Assembly: GCF_020880815.1 (NCBI RefSeq)
Contig: NZ_JAJITD010000003.1
Coordinates: forward strand, 496,001-560,000
Direction: 5' to 3'
Length of the DNA: 64,000 bases
From: Paraburkholderia sejongensis
GTDB taxonomy: Bacteria > Pseudomonadota > Gammaproteobacteria > Burkholderiales > Burkholderiaceae
Part shown: piece after piece, positions 17,266 through 27,136 of the stretch
Layout of the letters: each line of letters begins with the position of its first letter
How positions within the stretch are numbered: position 1 is the first letter of the stretch
Position numbers and translations under genes: made by a program
Notes under the pieces: generated by a model
What the model was told of the DNA's origin: nothing
What the model saw: only the letters and a program-made list of their open reading frames with translations
Database searches by the model: none

Positions 17266-17844
17266 TCAGGCCGGCGGCGCCTGCATCGCGGCCGCGATAT
17301 CGCGGCTGACCGACGCGAGCGCGCGGTCGTGGGCGGCAACGAGCGGCGCGAAACCGGGTCCGGACACCGCTTCGTGCGCGACCGAGCGGCCGCTGACCAC
17401 CCTGCTCTTGCCGGGCGGCCGTACCGCCCACAGCACGTCGACGGTGACCTCTTGCCCGGGCACCGAGTCGAAGCGCATTACGTCGATACGCACGTGCCAG
17501 ACCGTGGCCGGATCGCGCGTCGCGTCATACACCGAAATCTGCTGCGAATTGAGCAGCGTGCCGAGATTGCCCGCGATCACGCGGCCGATGTCGCCGCCCA
17601 ACGGCTGCGCCCAGCGATCGAACTCGTTGACCGCGACGCCATGATCGCCGACCCGCGTGACAATTTGCGGACGGTCCACCAGTTCGGGAATCGTCACCGG
17701 GCCGATCACCGCGACGATCGGCCGGCCGGTGGCCGACGCGGTCAGCGACGGGTCCGGATTGAGCGTGTAGAAGTTGGTCGCCGGCGACGCGCACGCGCCG
17801 GTCAGCACCACGAGCCCCATGACCGCTAGCGTTCCCCATCTCAT
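17266..17844 (-). CDS. pqiC: PqiC/YmbA-like outer-membrane lipoprotein (ABC-type transport auxiliary lipoprotein)
   Basis: A 192-residue lipoprotein. The signal peptide ends in LVVLTGAC, a good lipobox, and the mature part starts with the family pattern ATNFYTLNPD. In E. coli PqiC is anchored in the outer membrane and caps the PqiB tube that spans the periplasm in lipid transport. The start ATG 17844 overlaps the pqiB stop by four bases (ATGA), so translation is coupled. The body has the beta-strand-rich pattern of DUF330. It is the last gene of the six-gene run that begins with the efflux adaptor. Confidence 0.88.
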   Translation of the reverse strand: MRWGTLAVMGLVVLTGACASPATNFYTLNPDPSLTASATGRPIVAVIGPVTIPELVDRPQIVTRVGDHGVAVNEFDRWAQPLGGDIGRVIAGNLGTLLNSQQISVYDATRDPATVWHVRIDVMRFDSVPGQEVTVDVLWAVRPPGKSRVVSGRSVAHEAVSGPGFAPLVAAHDRALASVSRDIAAAMQAPPA

Positions 17845-19451
17845 GGCTTCTGCTCCGGCTTGCCGCGCACCAACGCTTCCGGATGCTGCGCGAGGTAGTC
17901 CGACAGCGTGCGCAGCGACGCGGCGGTGCGCGTCAGCTCCCGCATCGCGTCCTCGGTCGACTGCTGCAGCGACGAATCCGGTTGCAGCGCGGCGTTCGCG
18001 GAATCGAGCGCGCTCTGCGCGGAACCGAGCGTGTCGCGCGCTTTGGGCACCACTTCCTTGTCGAGTTGCGCCAGCATCGAATTGGTGGTGCGCAGCGTAT
18101 CGCGCGCATCCTTGCCGATCGCCTCGAACGGGATGTTGTTCAGCTTCGTCATCAGCCGCGATACCGAGTCCTGCAACGACTGCAGCGCGCGCGGCGTGGC
18201 CGGCAGTTCGGGCGGCGTCTTGCTCCAGTCGATCGACGCTTTCGGCGCGTCCGGGAAGTAATCGAACGCGAGATAGAGCTGCCCGGTCAGCGGATTGCCG
18301 CTTCTGAGCTGGAAGCGGAAGCCATGCTCGATCAGATAGTTGGCCATCCGGCGCGGGTCGTCGGTGACCCGTCCGCCCGCCTGGCCATCCTGATAGCGCG
18401 ACGTGAAGCGCTCCGGATAGATTTCGATTTCGACCGGAATACTGAAGCGGTTGGTCGCCGGATCGAAGCGCGTGTAGATCGCTTTCACCTCGCCCATCAC
18501 GACGCCGCGGAAATCGATCGGCGCGCCGACCGCGAGACCGCGCACCGAATCGTTGAACACGACCACGTAGCGATCGACGATCCGGTCGTGCTGCTTCATC
18601 GCGTCGTCGCGGGTCGGGTACAGCGTGAACTGCGTGCCGGCGGCCGCGCCGGTATCGACGCGCGACTCGGGCGGCGACTCGAACGCGATCCCGCCGATGA
18701 TGATCGACACGATCGACTGCGTCTCCACGCGCAGACCGTCGGCGCCGAACGACATATCGACGCCGCTCGCGTGCCAGAAGCGCGCATCGGTGCGCACGAA
18801 CTGATCGTACGGCGCGTTGACGAACACCTTCAGCGTGACGCCGCGGCCATCCGGATCGAGCTGGTAGGACGCGACCTGACCGACCCGCAGCCGGCGGAAA
18901 TAGATCGGCGAGCCGACGTCGAGCGAGCCGAGCCCCACGCCCTTGAGCGTGAACTCGCGGCCCGGCACGTCGCTCGCGATCACCGGCGGCTCTTCGAGGC
19001 CGACGAACTCGCGGCGCGCTTTCGCGGCATTGCCGGCGTCGACGTCGATAAACGAACCGGACAGCAGCGTGCCGAGCCCCGACACGGTGCCGCCCGAAAT
19101 GCGCGGCCGCACGACCCAGAAGCGGGTGTTCTCGACCATCAGATTGGCGACGTCGCGTACCACTTCCGCCTTCGCGATCACCCGCTTGTGGTCCGGCGAC
19201 AGCGACACCGTATCGACCACGCCGATGTCGACGTCCTTGAACTTGATCTTGGTCTTGCCCGCTTCGAGGCCCTCGCCGGTCTTGAAGCTGATCGTGATCT
19301 CCTCGCCGCGCTCCATGACCGCCTTCACCGCGAGCCAGCCGCCGATCAGGATCGCGACGATCGGCACCAGCCACACCAGCTGCATGCGCCAGCGCGACGG
19401 CGGCACCGGCTCCGCGGCGGGCAGTTCGGGCTCCTCAATGGGCTCGGACAT
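17841..19451 (-). CDS. pqiB: PqiB-like intermembrane transport protein with MCE domains
   Basis: A 536-residue protein anchored by one N-terminal helix (LVWLVPIVAILIGGWLAV) and followed by three MCE domains. The first starts at ITISFKTGEGLEAGKTKIKF, the second near FTLKGVGLGSLDVGSPIYFR and the third near VVVFNDSVRGLAVGAPIDFR. The C-terminus is helical, as expected for the coiled-coil needle of PqiB. The family forms hexameric tubes that carry lipids between the inner and outer membranes. It overlaps the end of pqiA by 17 bases and the start of pqiC by four. Length matches the E. coli protein. Confidence 0.93.
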   Translation of the reverse strand: MSEPIEEPELPAAEPVPPSRWRMQLVWLVPIVAILIGGWLAVKAVMERGEEITISFKTGEGLEAGKTKIKFKDVDIGVVDTVSLSPDHKRVIAKAEVVRDVANLMVENTRFWVVRPRISGGTVSGLGTLLSGSFIDVDAGNAAKARREFVGLEEPPVIASDVPGREFTLKGVGLGSLDVGSPIYFRRLRVGQVASYQLDPDGRGVTLKVFVNAPYDQFVRTDARFWHASGVDMSFGADGLRVETQSIVSIIIGGIAFESPPESRVDTGAAAGTQFTLYPTRDDAMKQHDRIVDRYVVVFNDSVRGLAVGAPIDFRGVVMGEVKAIYTRFDPATNRFSIPVEIEIYPERFTSRYQDGQAGGRVTDDPRRMANYLIEHGFRFQLRSGNPLTGQLYLAFDYFPDAPKASIDWSKTPPELPATPRALQSLQDSVSRLMTKLNNIPFEAIGKDARDTLRTTNSMLAQLDKEVVPKARDTLGSAQSALDSANAALQPDSSLQQSTEDAMRELTRTAASLRTLSDYLAQHPEALVRGKPEQKP

Positions 19452-20757
19452 CGTCGCTCTCCAGCGCGTCCCAGATCAGACGCGGATCGAATGCCATCGC
19501 GGCGAGCAGCGTCAGCACCACGACCGCGCCGAACGCGATCGCGGCCGGGCCGGCCTTGATCGTCGCGAGTGCCTGGAATTGCACCAGCGCGACCAGCATC
19601 GTAATCACGTAGATATCGAGCATCGACCAGCGGCCGATCAGCTCGATCACCCGGTAAATGCGGGTGCGCTGACCGGGCAGCCATTGCGAGCGCAGTTGCG
19701 TCGTCACCGCCAGATACGCGAGGCCGAGGATCTTCAGCATCGGCACCACGATGCTCGCAACGAACACCAGCACCGCGAGCGGCCACGAGCCCGATACCCA
19801 CAGATAGACGACGCCGCTCATGATCGTGTCTTTTTGCGTGCCGAACAGCGAACTGGTGTCCATCACCGGCAGCACGTTGGCCGGGATATACAGCACCATC
19901 GCCGCGACCAGATACGCCCACGTGCGCGACAGGCTCGCGGGCTTGCGCAGATGCAGCGGCGCCTTGCAGCGCGGGCAATGGCGCGGGTGAGGTGCGGCTG
20001 CGGAGACGGCAGCGGATCCAGCGGCAGCGGATGCGGCGGCGGGCGGGTTCAGCAGCCCGCACTCCTCGCACAGCACGAGGCCATGCGCGGCCGCGGTGCG
20101 CGCGTGACGGCGCGCGCGCAAACGCGGCAACGGCAACGCGCGCGCCCCGTGCCGCGCGGCAGTGATGCGCGCCCACACGTCGCGCGCATCGAAGCTCGCC
20201 GAGGCCGCCGCGAGCAGCAGCATCAACGCGATGAACGACCACAGCGCGATGCCCGGCACCACCTTCGCGATATGCGCGAGTTTGACGAGCGCGACCAGCA
20301 GACCGAGGATCAGCACCTCGGTCATGCCCCACGGCCGGGTCAGCTGGAACAGCCGGAAACCTTCGGCCGCGCGCCACGGCGCCCGCCCCAGGTGCAGCGG
20401 CACCAGCAGCCACAGCATCGCGACGACCTGCAGCACCGGCGTGACGATCGTCGTCAGACCGACCAGCAGCGCGAGCGGCCACGCGCCGTGTGCGTAGAGC
20501 ATCCGCACGGAGCCCGCGAGCGTGGTCTGCACGACATTGCCGTTCAGCGACAGACCGACGATCGGAAACAGGTTCGAGATCACCAGCAGCACCGCCGACG
20601 CGAGCGTAAACGCCAGCGCATACACAAGCCCATGCTTGTGGCTGCGTTTGAGTTCGGCGTGGCAGCGCGGGCAGCGCAACGCGCGGCCGGCGGCAAGCGG
20701 TGCGCCGAGCTGAAGCAGGTCGCATTCCGCGCACGCGATCAGCTCCCGCTCCATCAT
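19435..20757 (-). CDS. pqiA: PqiA-like integral membrane protein
   Basis: A 440-residue inner-membrane protein made of two similar halves, each with a zinc-ribbon-like CxxC pair followed by four helices. The first half has CAECDLLQLG and CPRCHAELKR; the second has CEECGLLNPP and CPRCKAPLHL. This is the usual PqiA layout. It partners PqiB in lipid transport. An Ala-rich linker (AAASAAAGSAAVSAAA) separates the ribbon motifs of the second half. Start ATG 20757 overlaps the stop codon of the outer-membrane channel gene (ATGATGG context). Coupling to an efflux channel is unusual and is discussed as a finding. Confidence 0.92.
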   Translation of the reverse strand: MMERELIACAECDLLQLGAPLAAGRALRCPRCHAELKRSHKHGLVYALAFTLASAVLLVISNLFPIVGLSLNGNVVQTTLAGSVRMLYAHGAWPLALLVGLTTIVTPVLQVVAMLWLLVPLHLGRAPWRAAEGFRLFQLTRPWGMTEVLILGLLVALVKLAHIAKVVPGIALWSFIALMLLLAAASASFDARDVWARITAARHGARALPLPRLRARRHARTAAAHGLVLCEECGLLNPPAAASAAAGSAAVSAAAPHPRHCPRCKAPLHLRKPASLSRTWAYLVAAMVLYIPANVLPVMDTSSLFGTQKDTIMSGVVYLWVSGSWPLAVLVFVASIVVPMLKILGLAYLAVTTQLRSQWLPGQRTRIYRVIELIGRWSMLDIYVITMLVALVQFQALATIKAGPAAIAFGAVVVLTLLAAMAFDPRLIWDALESDDVRAH

Positions 20758-22379
20758 GGGTTCTCCGAAGCAAGTGCGGGTGAATCCGGCTTCGCCAGCG
20801 CCGCGACAGGCGGCGCGGCGCGAGCTACAGCGCCCCTCGCCGCGGCCGTCGCCTCCGCTTCGGCCGGGGCGGCGGGCGCAGCCGGCGCGCTCGCCGCCGG
20901 CACAGGCGCGGGTGCGGCCGTTCCCGAAGCGGGCATTGCCGGCTCGGCCGGCGGCACCGTGCGCCGCTCGGCCTCCAGCACCCAGCCGCCGCCCATCGCT
21001 TTGTACAAGGTCACGAACGACGTCAACACCGCGCCCTGGGTCTGCGTCGAGCCGAGCTGCGCGTTGAACAGGCTGCGCTCCGCGTCGAGCACTTCGATAT
21101 AGCTCGTATAGCCGCCCTCGTAACGCTGCCGCGCCAGATGCGCATAGGTAATCAACGCGGCGACCTGGCGGTTCTGCACGTCGAGCTGCTCGCGGGTTTT
21201 CTGCACCGAGACCAGCGCGTCCTCGACTTCCTGGAACGCGACCTGAATCGTCTTTTCGTACGCGAACAGCGCCTGCTGCTCGCGCGCCTCGGCCTGATGC
21301 ACCTGGCCGGTGATGTTGCCGGCGGTGAAGATCGGCTGCGTGACGCTGCCGGCGAACGACCACACCCGCGCGGGTCCGCTGAACAGATTCGAGAACTGCG
21401 CGCTGACCGAACCGAACAGACCGGTCAGCGAGATCGACGGAAAGTACAGCGCGCGCGCCGCGCCGATCAACGCGTTTTGCGCGACCAGCGCCTGTTCGGC
21501 TTCGAGCACGTCCGGGCGGCGTTCGAGCAACTCGGACGGCAAGCCCGCCGGAATCGGCGGCGTACCCATTTTGCCGAGCTCGCGGCCGCGCAGGATCGCG
21601 CCCGGATTGTGGCCGATCAGCACCGACAACGCGTTTTCCTGCTGCGCGATCTGCGCTTCGAGCTGCGGGATCGTCGCCAGCGCGGCCTCGTATTCGGACT
21701 CGCTTTGCGCGAGTTCCATCTGCGAGACTTCGCCGCCGTGAAAACGCAACTCGAATACCCGCACCGATTCGGCGCGGCTCTCGACCGTCTCTCTGGCGAT
21801 TTCGAGCTGGCGGTCCAGACTGCGCAGATTGATATACGAGGCCGCCACCGAACCCACCAGCGTCAGAATGGTCGCGCGCCGGCCCTCCTCGCTCGCGAAC
21901 AGACTCGCGCGCGCGGCCTCGGTTTGACGGCGCACCTTGCCGAACAGATCGAGTTCCCACGACACCGCCAGCGTCGCGTCGAACTGGTTGTAGACCGGGC
22001 TCGTGCCGGGCGGCAACAGCTGGCCGATGCCCACGTCGCGCGAGGTGCGCTGGCGCGACGCATCCGCGCCGGCCGACAGTTGCGGGAACAACGCCGAGCG
22101 GGTGGTCACGAACTGGCCGCGAAATTCGTCGACGCGCGCGGCGGCGATCTTCACGTCGCGGTTTTCCAGCAACGCGGTGGCGATCAGCTGATCGAGCACC
22201 GGGTCGTCGAACTGTTCCCACCACGTGGCGTTCGCGAGACCGGCGGCCTCGCCCTGGGCAAAGCGGTAAGTGGCGGGAACCTCGACGGCCGGACGCTGAT
22301 AGTTCGGGCCGAGCAGACATCCGCTCAGCGCGAGCAGCATCACGGGGGCGAGCAGACGCAGCGATGCCGTGCGGCGCAT
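20754..22379 (-). CDS. Outer-membrane efflux channel lipoprotein (NodT/OprM family)
   Basis: The TolC-like channel that completes the tripartite RND pump. The signal peptide ends at LLALSGC, a lipobox, followed by LGPNYQRPAV, the family hallmark. Two OEP repeats follow, each with long helices (for example RPDVLEAEQALVAQNALIGA). The C-terminal 65 residues are an unusual Ala/Pro-rich tail (starting MPASGTAAPAPVPAAS) that is probably disordered. ATG 22379 lies one base after the RND stop and has AAGGTG six bases upstream; GTG 22388 is in frame but worse. The stop overlaps pqiA, so the pump and pqi genes are translationally linked. Confidence 0.93.
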   Translation of the reverse strand: MRRTASLRLLAPVMLLALSGCLLGPNYQRPAVEVPATYRFAQGEAAGLANATWWEQFDDPVLDQLIATALLENRDVKIAAARVDEFRGQFVTTRSALFPQLSAGADASRQRTSRDVGIGQLLPPGTSPVYNQFDATLAVSWELDLFGKVRRQTEAARASLFASEEGRRATILTLVGSVAASYINLRSLDRQLEIARETVESRAESVRVFELRFHGGEVSQMELAQSESEYEAALATIPQLEAQIAQQENALSVLIGHNPGAILRGRELGKMGTPPIPAGLPSELLERRPDVLEAEQALVAQNALIGAARALYFPSISLTGLFGSVSAQFSNLFSGPARVWSFAGSVTQPIFTAGNITGQVHQAEAREQQALFAYEKTIQVAFQEVEDALVSVQKTREQLDVQNRQVAALITYAHLARQRYEGGYTSYIEVLDAERSLFNAQLGSTQTQGAVLTSFVTLYKAMGGGWVLEAERRTVPPAEPAMPASGTAAPAPVPAASAPAAPAAPAEAEATAAARGAVARAAPPVAALAKPDSPALASENP

Positions 22380-22380
22380 G

Positions 22381-25300
22381 TCAGTCACCTTTTTGCGGCG
22401 CGGACGGCGCCTCGCTCGACGTGCCCGGCCCGGTCGGCAGCGGCGCGTCGTGCGCGACGCCGACCGGGGCCTGCTGGTCCGGCTTTTTCTTGCCGCTCGA
22501 ACGCGACGACATCGTTTCGAGCAGGTAGTAGAACATCGGAATGAAGAACACCGCGATCGCGGTCGCGCCGAGCATCCCGCCGATCACGCCGGTGCCGATC
22601 GAATGACGGCTGTTGGCCGACGCGCCGGTGGCGATCGCGAGCGGCACACAGCCGAGAATGAACGCGAGCGAAGTCATCACGATCGGCCGCAGCCGTTCCT
22701 CGGCCGCGGTCATCGTCGCGTCGAGCACCGACGCGCCGCCCTCGCGATTGAGCACCGCGAACTCGAAGATCAGGATCGCGTTCTTCGCCGCGAGCGCGAC
22801 CAGCATCGTCAGGCCGATCTGGAAGTACACGTCGTTGCTCAGGCCGCGCAGCAGGATCGCGAGCAGCGCGCCGAACAGTGCGAACGGCACCGCCATCAGC
22901 ACGCCGATCGGCAGCGTCCACTTCTCGTACTGCGCGGCGAGGATCAGGAACACCATCACGAGGCCAAATACGAACACGAGGCCCGAGGTGCCGCCCGACT
23001 GCCGCTCTTCGAACGCTTCGCCGCTCCACGCGACGTCGTAGCCTTCCGGCATCTGCGTGGCGATCTCCTCCAACGCCGAGATCACCTGGCCGGAGCTGAA
23101 TCCCGGCGCCGCGTTCGCGGTGACCTTGATGGCCGGGAAGTTGTTGAAGCGCGTGACGAGGTCCGGGCCGGTCACCCAGCGGTAGCTCGCCACGGCTTTG
23201 ATCGGCACCATCGTGCCGGTGCGGCTGCGCACGAAGATCTGATCGAGATCGTCGGGCTTGAGCCGGTATGACGGCTCCGCTTGCAAAATCACCTGCCACA
23301 GGCGGCTCGAACGGTTGAACTGCGACACGTACAGCGAACCGAACATCGTCTGCATCGCGCTATACACGTCTTCGACCGGCACGCCGAGCGTCTCCGTCTT
23401 GTCGCGGTCCACGTCGACCAGCAGTTGCCGCGACGACGCGTTGAACGTCGACGTGACGCCGGTCAGCTCGCGCCGCGCGCGCGCCCTCTCGACGAACTGT
23501 TGCGACACTTCCGCGAGCTGCGCGATCGTCGCGTCGCCCTTGCTCTGGATCCACACTTCGGTGCCGCCGGTCGTGCCGAGACCCGGAATAGACGGCGGAT
23601 TGACCGGCAGCACGAGCGCTTGCGGCAGATTCGCGAAGTAGCGGTACGCGTCGAGCAGCACGCTGCGGGCGTTCTGCGTGCGGATATTCGCGCGCGTATA
23701 ACGCTCGTCGAAACTCCTCAGGCCAACGAAGAAAGTACTCGAATTGTTCTTGTTCTGACTGTCGAGCAGGCTGAAGCCGTCGACCGTCGCGATGCTGCCG
23801 ACCGCGTCCTGTTTCATGAAGTAGTCGGTCACCAGTTGCGACACCTCGCCGGTGCGATCGAGGCTCGCCGCGTCCGGCATGATGATCGCGCCGAGCAGAT
23901 AGCCCTGGTCCTCCGGCGGCAGGAACGCCGACGGAATGTGCTTCACCATCACGACCGCCAGCGCGATCATCGCCGCGAAGAACACGAGCCCCATGATGAA
24001 GCGTTTGATGATCAAGCGGACCGCGCGTGTATAGCCGGCCGTCATCCGGTTGAAGGTATTGTCGAACCAGCGGAAAAAGCCCTTCTTCTCGTGATGTCCG
24101 CTCTTGAGCAGAATCGCGGCGAGCGCCGGCGACAAGGTCAGCGCGACGATGCCGGACAGCACCACCGAAATCGCAATCGTGATCGCGAACTGCTTGTACA
24201 TCTGCCCGGTAATGCCGCCGAGAAACGCGACCGGCACGAACACCGCGCACAGCACCAGCACGATCGCGACCACCGGGCCGGCCACCTCGTCCATCGCCTG
24301 TTTGGCCGCTTCTTTCGGACTGAGCTTGTGCACCGTCATATTGCGCTCGACGTTCTCGATCACGACGATCGCATCGTCCACCACGATGCCGATCGCGAGC
24401 ACCATCCCGAATAGCGTCAGCATGTTGATCGAGAAGCCGAGCGGCAGCATGAACATGCAGGTGCCGACGATCGACACCGGCACCGCGATGATCGGAATCA
24501 GCGTCGCGCGCAGGCTTTGCAGGAACACGAACACGACGATCACGACCAGCACCAGCGCTTCGAAGAACGTGTGAATCACGTCCGAGATCGACGCCCGGGT
24601 GAACTCGGTCGTATCCATCGCGATCTCGTAGGTGAGCCCTTCCGGAAACGACTTCTTCATCTCTTCGAGGGTCTTGCGCACCTGCTTGGACACTTCGAGC
24701 GCATTCGCGCCCGGCTGCTGATAGACCGCCATCACGGTGGCCGGCTTGCCCTGGAAGCGGCTGCGGATCGAATAATCCTTCTGCCCGAGTTCCGCGCGGC
24801 CGATGTCCTTGAGCCGCACGATCGCCGCGCCGCCGCTCGCGGCGCGCACGATGATGTTGTCGAACTGCGACGGCTCGGTCAGGCGCCCGGTGGTAGTGAC
24901 CGCGAACGACTGCTGGACCGCGCCGCCGGTCGGCGACTGGCCGATGCTGCCCACCGCGAACTGCTGGTTCTGGTTCGCGACCACGTTCTGCACGTCGGCG
25001 GCGGTCACACCGAGCTGCGCCATCCGGTCGGGTTTCAGCCAGACCCGCATCGCGTAATCAGGATTACCGAAGATGCTCGACTGGTTCGCGCCCGGAATCC
25101 GCTTGATCGCGTCGAGCACGTAGATGTTCGCGAAGTTGGCGATATAGGTCGAGTCGTAGCGGTCGGTCGGCGAATAGATCGCGATCACCATCATGAACGC
25201 CGACGACTTCTTCTGCACCTGGATGCCCTGCGCCTGCACCGATTGCGGCAGTTGCGGCAACGCGAGATTGACGCGGTTCTGTACGTCGACCTGGGCCAGT

Positions 25301-25608
25301 TCCGGGTTGGTGCCGATATTGAAGAACACGTTGATCGTCAGATTGCCGGTCGACGAACTCGACGAGTTCATATAGATCATGTTGTCCGCGCCGTTCACCT
25401 GCTGCTCGATCGGCGCCGCGACGTTGTTCGCGACGACCTCCGCGTTGGCGCCCGGATAGGTCGCCGAGATCGTAATTTGCGGCGGCGTGATGTCCGGGTA
25501 CTGCGCGATCGGCAGCGCGAACATCGCGAGCGCGCCGCCGAGCGTGATGACGATCGAGATCACCGACGCGAAGATCGGCCGATCGATGCAGTAGCGGGAG
25601 ATGTTCAT
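22381..25608 (-). CDS. RND efflux transporter, HAE-1 (AcrB/MexB) family
   Basis: The inner-membrane, proton-driven pump of a multidrug exporter, 1075 residues. The N-terminus FASVISIVITLGGALAMFAL is the first TM helix and QYPDITPPQITISATYPGA is the invariant HAE-1 block. VVDDAIVVIENVERNM in TM4 carries the two Asp residues of proton relay. TPIIAVPVS- and FNR-like segments typical of the porter domain also occur. A second half with its own 12-TM pattern ends near FVPMFYYLLE-like sequence. It follows the adaptor gene with a 15-base gap. Substrates cannot be told; CeoB/BpeF/AmrB-type pumps are the closest families by pattern. Confidence 0.96.
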   Translation of the reverse strand: MNISRYCIDRPIFASVISIVITLGGALAMFALPIAQYPDITPPQITISATYPGANAEVVANNVAAPIEQQVNGADNMIYMNSSSSSTGNLTINVFFNIGTNPELAQVDVQNRVNLALPQLPQSVQAQGIQVQKKSSAFMMVIAIYSPTDRYDSTYIANFANIYVLDAIKRIPGANQSSIFGNPDYAMRVWLKPDRMAQLGVTAADVQNVVANQNQQFAVGSIGQSPTGGAVQQSFAVTTTGRLTEPSQFDNIIVRAASGGAAIVRLKDIGRAELGQKDYSIRSRFQGKPATVMAVYQQPGANALEVSKQVRKTLEEMKKSFPEGLTYEIAMDTTEFTRASISDVIHTFFEALVLVVIVVFVFLQSLRATLIPIIAVPVSIVGTCMFMLPLGFSINMLTLFGMVLAIGIVVDDAIVVIENVERNMTVHKLSPKEAAKQAMDEVAGPVVAIVLVLCAVFVPVAFLGGITGQMYKQFAITIAISVVLSGIVALTLSPALAAILLKSGHHEKKGFFRWFDNTFNRMTAGYTRAVRLIIKRFIMGLVFFAAMIALAVVMVKHIPSAFLPPEDQGYLLGAIIMPDAASLDRTGEVSQLVTDYFMKQDAVGSIATVDGFSLLDSQNKNNSSTFFVGLRSFDERYTRANIRTQNARSVLLDAYRYFANLPQALVLPVNPPSIPGLGTTGGTEVWIQSKGDATIAQLAEVSQQFVERARARRELTGVTSTFNASSRQLLVDVDRDKTETLGVPVEDVYSAMQTMFGSLYVSQFNRSSRLWQVILQAEPSYRLKPDDLDQIFVRSRTGTMVPIKAVASYRWVTGPDLVTRFNNFPAIKVTANAAPGFSSGQVISALEEIATQMPEGYDVAWSGEAFEERQSGGTSGLVFVFGLVMVFLILAAQYEKWTLPIGVLMAVPFALFGALLAILLRGLSNDVYFQIGLTMLVALAAKNAILIFEFAVLNREGGASVLDATMTAAEERLRPIVMTSLAFILGCVPLAIATGASANSRHSIGTGVIGGMLGATAIAVFFIPMFYYLLETMSSRSSGKKKPDQQAPVGVAHDAPLPTGPGTSSEAPSAPQKGD

Positions 25609-25623
25609 GTGGGCCGCTCCCCG

Positions 25624-26934
25624 TTATTCGGCCGTGCCGAGTTCGGAGGCGGCCGGCGCCGCGCTTTGCGACGCCGCGACCGCCGCGGCCGTGGTTTGCG
25701 CACTTGCCGGGGCGGCCTTGACGATCTTCAGCTGCGCGTCGGGCGTCACCCGCAACGCGCCGTCCACCACGATGCGCTCGCCCGGCTTCAGGCCGTCATA
25801 GACGAACCACTGTTCCGCGCGCCAGTCGCCGACCTCGACGACCCGCTGATGCGCTTTGCCCTGATCGTCGACGACCCACACGAAGTGACTTTTCGCGCCC
25901 TGCAGCACCGCGCGCTGCGGCACCAGCGTCGCATTCGGGCGGATCGCGCCGGAGATGCGCGCGCGCACGAACTGGCCGGGGCGCAGTACGCCCTTCGGGT
26001 TGTCGAAGACCGCCCGCACGAGGAAGGTGCCGGTTTCGGTATTGAAGGCCGGATTCGCGAAATCGATATGGCCCACCTCGGAGAAGGTGGTGCCGTCGGC
26101 GAGCACCAGATGCACGACGAAATCGTTGCGCGGCGGGAAACGCAGCTGACCGTCGGCGATCTGGTCGCGATAGCGAAGCATTTCGTTTTCCGAAATACTG
26201 AAGTTCACCCACATCGGATCGAGCTGGTACACGTAGGTCAGCAAACCGTTGGTGGTGGCCGCCACATAACTGCCGTCCTGCTGGCGCGCGAAGCTCGACA
26301 GCCCGGTCAGCGGCGACTTGATCGTCGTATAGCCGAGGTTCAGCAGCGCGGTATCGACCTCCCCTTGCGCGGCGATCACCGCGGCCGCGCTCTGCTTCTC
26401 GTTGCCGATCGCGTCGTCGAGATCCTTCTTGCTCAACGCGTTCTGCGCGGCGAGCGGCTGGACCCGCGCGAGATTGGCCCTGGCGACTTCATGGCGCGCC
26501 TGCTGCTGCGCGAGCTGGCCGCGCGCGGTGCGCAGCGCGGCTTCGAACGGCTTGCTGTCCATCTGGAACAGCGTCTGGCCGGTCTTCACCATCTGCCCTT
26601 CCGTGTACGTGCGTTTGTCGAGAAAGCCGTCCACGCGCGAGCGGATCTCGACTTCACGCGAGCTTTGCGTTTGCGCGGTGAATTCGAAATCGACCGGCGT
26701 GTCCTGGCGCGCGACGGTCATCACGGTGACTTCCGGCGCGGCCGCCTGCGGCGGCGCGGGCGCCTTCTTGCAAGCGCCCAGCAGCGCGAACGCGGCGAGC
26801 GCGAGCAGCCAGCCGCATGCCCCGGCGCTACGCCGTCCGCTGTGACGCGGCGGCCGCGATGGCAACCGCAACGCCGCCAGCCGCGTCGCGGCAACGCCGG
26901 CCAGATTCGCGAAACAAACCGGTGGTGCTCTCAT
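25624..26934 (-). CDS. RND efflux periplasmic adaptor (membrane fusion protein)
   Basis: The AcrA/MexA-like adaptor that links the pump to the outer-membrane channel. A lipobox (ALLGAC) gives an inner-membrane-anchored lipoprotein. The order is lipoyl half (RSRVDGFLDKRTYTEGQMVK), alpha-hairpin (RTARGQLAQQQARHEVARA), second lipoyl half, beta-barrel and membrane-proximal domain. ATG 26934 is preceded by GGGAG; the frame is open about 34 codons further, but that extension is only Arg-rich. The leader before the lipobox is unusually long (about 50 residues). A GACCTTGGTC site lies about 180 bases upstream, so it may be under the same regulator as DUF3141 and ppk2. Confidence 0.93.
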   Translation of the reverse strand: MRAPPVCFANLAGVAATRLAALRLPSRPPRHSGRRSAGACGWLLALAAFALLGACKKAPAPPQAAAPEVTVMTVARQDTPVDFEFTAQTQSSREVEIRSRVDGFLDKRTYTEGQMVKTGQTLFQMDSKPFEAALRTARGQLAQQQARHEVARANLARVQPLAAQNALSKKDLDDAIGNEKQSAAAVIAAQGEVDTALLNLGYTTIKSPLTGLSSFARQQDGSYVAATTNGLLTYVYQLDPMWVNFSISENEMLRYRDQIADGQLRFPPRNDFVVHLVLADGTTFSEVGHIDFANPAFNTETGTFLVRAVFDNPKGVLRPGQFVRARISGAIRPNATLVPQRAVLQGAKSHFVWVVDDQGKAHQRVVEVGDWRAEQWFVYDGLKPGERIVVDGALRVTPDAQLKIVKAAPASAQTTAAAVAASQSAAPAASELGTAE

Positions 26935-27110
26935 CGTGCGCTCCCGCCTGGTCCTTGCACGTTGCCGCGCGGCGCGCGATCGAACACGCGTGCGCGAACC
27001 TCGCCGCGCATCGGTGCGAGGCGTGCGCTCATCCATTGCGACGTGCGCGCTCTCCCGTTCGATGCGTCGGCAGGATTCAGTGTGGTAGTTCGGAAATATC
27101 GCGACAATGG

Positions 27111-27120
27111 GACCTTGGTC
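27111..27120 (-). promoter_or_regulatory. GACCAAGGTC palindromic site upstream of the efflux operon
   Basis: Exact copy of the recurring palindrome (read on the minus strand GACCAAGGTC), in the 200-base gap between the stand-alone receiver gene and the efflux adaptor gene. Its centre is about 180 bases before the adaptor start, further than for the other copies, so a long leader is implied if it acts on this operon. Confidence 0.5.
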
Positions 27121-27136
27121 TCATATCGCGCGTGCG

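Noticed and set aside
17845..19374. Apparent 702-codon version of pqiC
   Set aside because: The first 510 codons are the pqiB gene read in another frame; the lipoprotein signal peptide marks the real start at 17844.
20758..22320. Apparent fusion of pqiA to a 520-residue N-terminal region
   Set aside because: The extension is out of frame with, and overlaps, the outer-membrane channel gene; pqiA starts at ATG 20757 overlapping the channel stop.
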